A DNA stretch of 64,000 bases, from contig NOWV01000144.1 in the NCBI GenBank assembly GCA_003344405.1, forward strand, positions 1 to 64,000. The letters are read 5' to 3'. The notes beneath the pieces are model-generated. The model was given only the letters and a program-made list of their open reading frames with translations. It was not told where the DNA came from and did not search any database. Positions 61,101 to 64,000 of the stretch are shown in pieces (positions within the stretch are counted from its first letter, which is position 1; the number at the start of each line of letters is the position of its first letter). Source of the stretch: Trichoplax sp. H2. Taxonomy: Eukaryota > Placozoa > Uniplacotomia > Trichoplacea. The position numbers and the translations under genes were made by a program.

Positions 61101-63319
61101 GTAATTTGTACGGTTTAGTAGAGCGAAAGCTATGATTGCAATCTCCATCAATATCCCATCCGATATCAGTATCTTGAGGTAGTGGCCATCGATATACTAC
61201 ACTATTAATATTAAATTATTTTCTCGAGCGTTGGTTATCTCAATTCTCATATTCTACCAGATAGCATAGTGTTACTTGTGCAATAGAGAGGCTAAGAGAG
61301 CCTATTATTTATTATTGTTGTTAGACTGACTATGATAGTATCGTAGCCTTCAGCATTGGTTTTGCCCGTGCATCAAGTGAAAAACCTTCAATTTAAAACT
61401 TTTTGGTGTTAATCATCAATGTACTACATAATCAGTACCGCTTCAAACTTCGTAATCGATACAATGTATAAAACATTGATAGTAAATAAAAGCGTATTTA
61501 ATGGCTATTAAAATGCTAGATCATCCATCAGTACTTTTATTTAGTCATTATCGTTTAATATCGTAACTTAAGCGGCTTCTTTAACTGTTACCACTAAGTC
61601 GAAGTACTGAGAATTTCAAGATCTTTATGTACAGTATATACATTGAAAGTAAAAATTTTTGTTATTGAAGGTTTTTGAAATGGCCATTATTTTATATTTG
61701 TATGTGGTATCGATCAAGAATTAAACTACAGTAGTAATGAAGGATTAAGCTTACAATCATAATCAGTTTGACAGCTTATTTCCACTGTATCTGCTATTAG
61801 ATACTTTCTACAAAAGAGATTAACTTACCAATCCTTGATACTTTAAAATTTCGTAAGTATCTTTCATTAATAGCCATACGGGCCAAAGAAACTCAAAACG
61901 AAAATTTATTAAAGTATCCAGTGCTAGCACTGAAACCCAAGTGACAAGAAAACGGCCAATTAAAGTTAACCTATGAATAAATTTCAAAGTCAAAAATGTC
62001 AAAAGTGAAAGAAAAGATTGCAATTTTGAATAGATTTTAGTCAATTAAGAAATAATCATACGATATTAGTGGTTATAAATTAAAATTTTGTACGTTTGTG
62101 ATATCTTTACCTGCAGATAGTGTAATGTAAACGTAATACTACAATGGTAGAATTTTAGCTGAACTAAACAATTTAAATACGATACTGCAGAAAGTAAACG
62201 CGATATTACCAACACTAGTAATTGCTAGTGTAAATTAAAGTTGACAACAAATTATAATTTGTTGCGAAAAATAGCTTTTCCTTCCTATTTTTATTAACAT
62301 TTATATTTAACTAGTAACACCAGCTTTTGTGTTATATTATTCAATGAATAAAGACTAATTAATAATGTACATTTGGCTATTAACAATTTAAGACATATCA
62401 AATTTTGAGACTGAATTATGGTGATTTTTATATTTTAAAAATGTCACTGTTTCATTACTACAGTTATAGACTTCTATATTACCCCCTAACATATATTTTT
62501 ACCAGCCGATACTCGTTGTTAACTTATTCGATCCATACGCACTATAAGAAATCTAATAACTCACTCATTCTATTACTAAAGAACCATAATAGAATGCAAC
62601 CGATATTGGCTAATTAATTAACTATCGACTTATACGTCTACGTTTAAATAAACATTACGTGGTAGCAAAAATCTCACTCTATTACAAAGCTACGTATGAT
62701 ATTTAAGAAGCAAGAAAGACGAAAAATGGTCGTATACTCCATACTATAATTCCTAACTGATTGCATTTCTAGTAATTCAGTTATACTTATCATAGCTGTA
62801 CTTCAATAGTATTCTAATAGAAGTCTCACTACAGTACAGTATAGTACAGTACATCAATATCAGCGTATAGAATAGAGTAAACAATAAATACAGTTTCATA
62901 CTTATTTTCTCTCTAAAATATCGTCTTACCGAGTATGCAACAACAAGAAAGTTATTGTTAGCTTGTATTATAGCAATTACACTTTCCTTCCGGTTTTATA
63001 CATTCGCATAGATATACTACATTTACAGCGTACATAGACCTTTTACAAATATTATATACTGTACGGTAGAAGAGTTGGCGTTTACGAAATATTCATATGC
63101 AAGCAGTAATAACAGCGGCTGATAGTAATTGGTCATGTTAAACTGATGGTTAGTCATCTATTTATTCACTATTTCAGAATTACAATACAATCCGTCTGTA
63201 TAATTACAAACATCAATCCAATCTACTCACCTCGAAACCCTTCCATATATTGTATCGGTAATGCGTGTCTTCTTCACTGAACGGCGAACTTTACTTACCT
63301 CCGCAGTTCGCCGCTTCAT
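58159..63319 (-). CDS. MACO1: Macoilin (transmembrane protein 57 family)
   Basis: Animal-specific ER/nuclear-envelope protein, studied for roles in neuronal excitability. Exons in gene order: 63319-63231, 61970-61829, 60914-60788, 60665-60548, 60449-60383, 60251-60113, 60034-59542, 59461-59395, 59188-59082, 58837-58159. The phases join to 675 residues (human about 664). Exon 1 encodes MKRRTAEVSKVRR..KKTRITDTIYG, matching the family's conserved start. Exons 2-5 carry the hydrophobic N-terminal region (for example INFRFEFLWPVWLLMKDTYE, FLLLIMFPTRWLLFTASTYN, LCLPLAAHRSIGHS). Exon 7 is a polar, disordered Ser/Asn/Lys-rich stretch. Exons 8-10 form the coiled coil with the family segment LKSETRIKMDMF and AQLQKRDKEITALRAEM. 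A possible poly(A) signal lies at 57930-57935 (complement). The first intron (1.26 kb) is the longest. Confidence 0.93.
61971..63230 (-). other. First intron of macoilin
   Basis: A 1.26-kb AT-rich intron between the MKRR exon and the first membrane-segment exon. It contains a short acagtacagtata-type tract at about 62829-62853. No further exon was recognised. Confidence 0.7.
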
Positions 63320-64000
63320 GGATGAAAAACTGGAGTACAACTTTTATACAGTAAATTAAAGTCTATAAAAGAAATTAAAGAATGCACATATGAGAAGATT
63401 AAATTAGTAAAGGAATTATATTGGCCATCTTGCACGTATAGAAAAATTACTAATTGATTGTAGGCAAGTATCCTATTCTATATTACATTTATACATCTGT
63501 ACGTAGTGTCATGTGAAATGAAAAAGTGATGATCAAGGAATAATTTATGTCATCTCTGGCATCGTATGGTTCTAAATTTTTAATATGAATGCGCTATGTT
63601 TACATTATACATACTTAATATATAATCAGATACCTAGAGATGCAACTGTTTACATGTTACTGCATTATCAATATTGCAGTACACTGGTATACAGTAAAAC
63701 AATCATTCAGTTACTGTACAGTATAATAAAAAAAATAAAGGCATAGAAATGAAAAGATATAAAATTACATTGTTATTACGAAAAGCTAATATTAAGTAAG
63801 ATGCTATACCATTTAAATCATGCCATTTATATGACTATATAAATTTTGAGTGAAGATAAATTAGCATGCCAAATAAAAGGAAAATTAGGTGAATTTTAAA
63901 GTCGTAATCTATGTAGATTACCCGAATGTGCTACGTACAACACTAATTATGCCGTACAGTTTTCAAATAAAGAGAAAAAGGAACCAATTGATCAATCTTT
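63320..64000. other. Upstream flank of macoilin
   Basis: Presumed 5' UTR and promoter side. A short cagtac/ctgtacag tract lies near 63677-63722. No coding content was seen. Confidence 0.5.

Overview
The window is AT-rich, intron-dense animal nuclear DNA. It carries no operons. Its genes are split into many short exons with gt..ag introns, mostly of about 60 to 400 bases. The gene set (SH3BGRL-type protein, LRR receptor, spermine synthase, RSK-type two-kinase protein, macoilin) together with the base composition and compact introns suggests a simple metazoan such as a placozoan (Trichoplax-like). That identification is inference. All exon models were built by hand from reading frames, splice signals and recalled family features; no alignment or expression data were available.

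Layout. 1-1065: flank with a 79-bp direct repeat. 1066-2834 (+): a three-exon SH3BGRL/SH3BGRL3-like gene. 2835-9695: no supported gene. 9696-26616 (-): a leucine-rich-repeat transmembrane receptor whose LRRs are each encoded by one ~72-nt phase-2 exon. It has a Ser/Thr stalk, one membrane segment and a 416-residue repeat-bearing acidic/basic tail ending in a PDZ-ligand-like C-terminus. Its first intron is ~12.1 kb and holds a 20-N assembly gap flanked by two near-identical blocks (15646-18907 and 18928-21229). These look like the unmerged ends of two contigs. The intron also holds a minisatellite, foldback units and a decayed retroelement integrase fragment. 26617-41709: about 15 kb with no supported gene. 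41710-46091 (+): spermine synthase, 12 exons, 366 aa, with a strong candidate U12-type (AT-A..) intron. 46121-46600 (+): a possible small, frame-disrupted gene. 47435-54602 (-): ribosomal S6 kinase (RSK/RPS6KA type), 24 exons mapped, first coding exon not found. 54603-58158: repeat-like spacer with an orphan ORF and a strong hairpin. 58159-63319 (-): macoilin, 10 exons, 675 aa. 63320-64000: flank.

The genes show no functional linkage. Spermine synthase (polyamine synthesis) and RSK (ERK/PDK1 signalling) converge tail to tail, and RSK and macoilin lie in the same orientation. The most useful leads are the U12-like intron, the probable false duplication at the gap, a decayed LRR exon whose skipping keeps the frame, the tail repeats and PDZ-like end of the LRR receptor, and a family of dispersed TGTAC-rich palindromic tracts.
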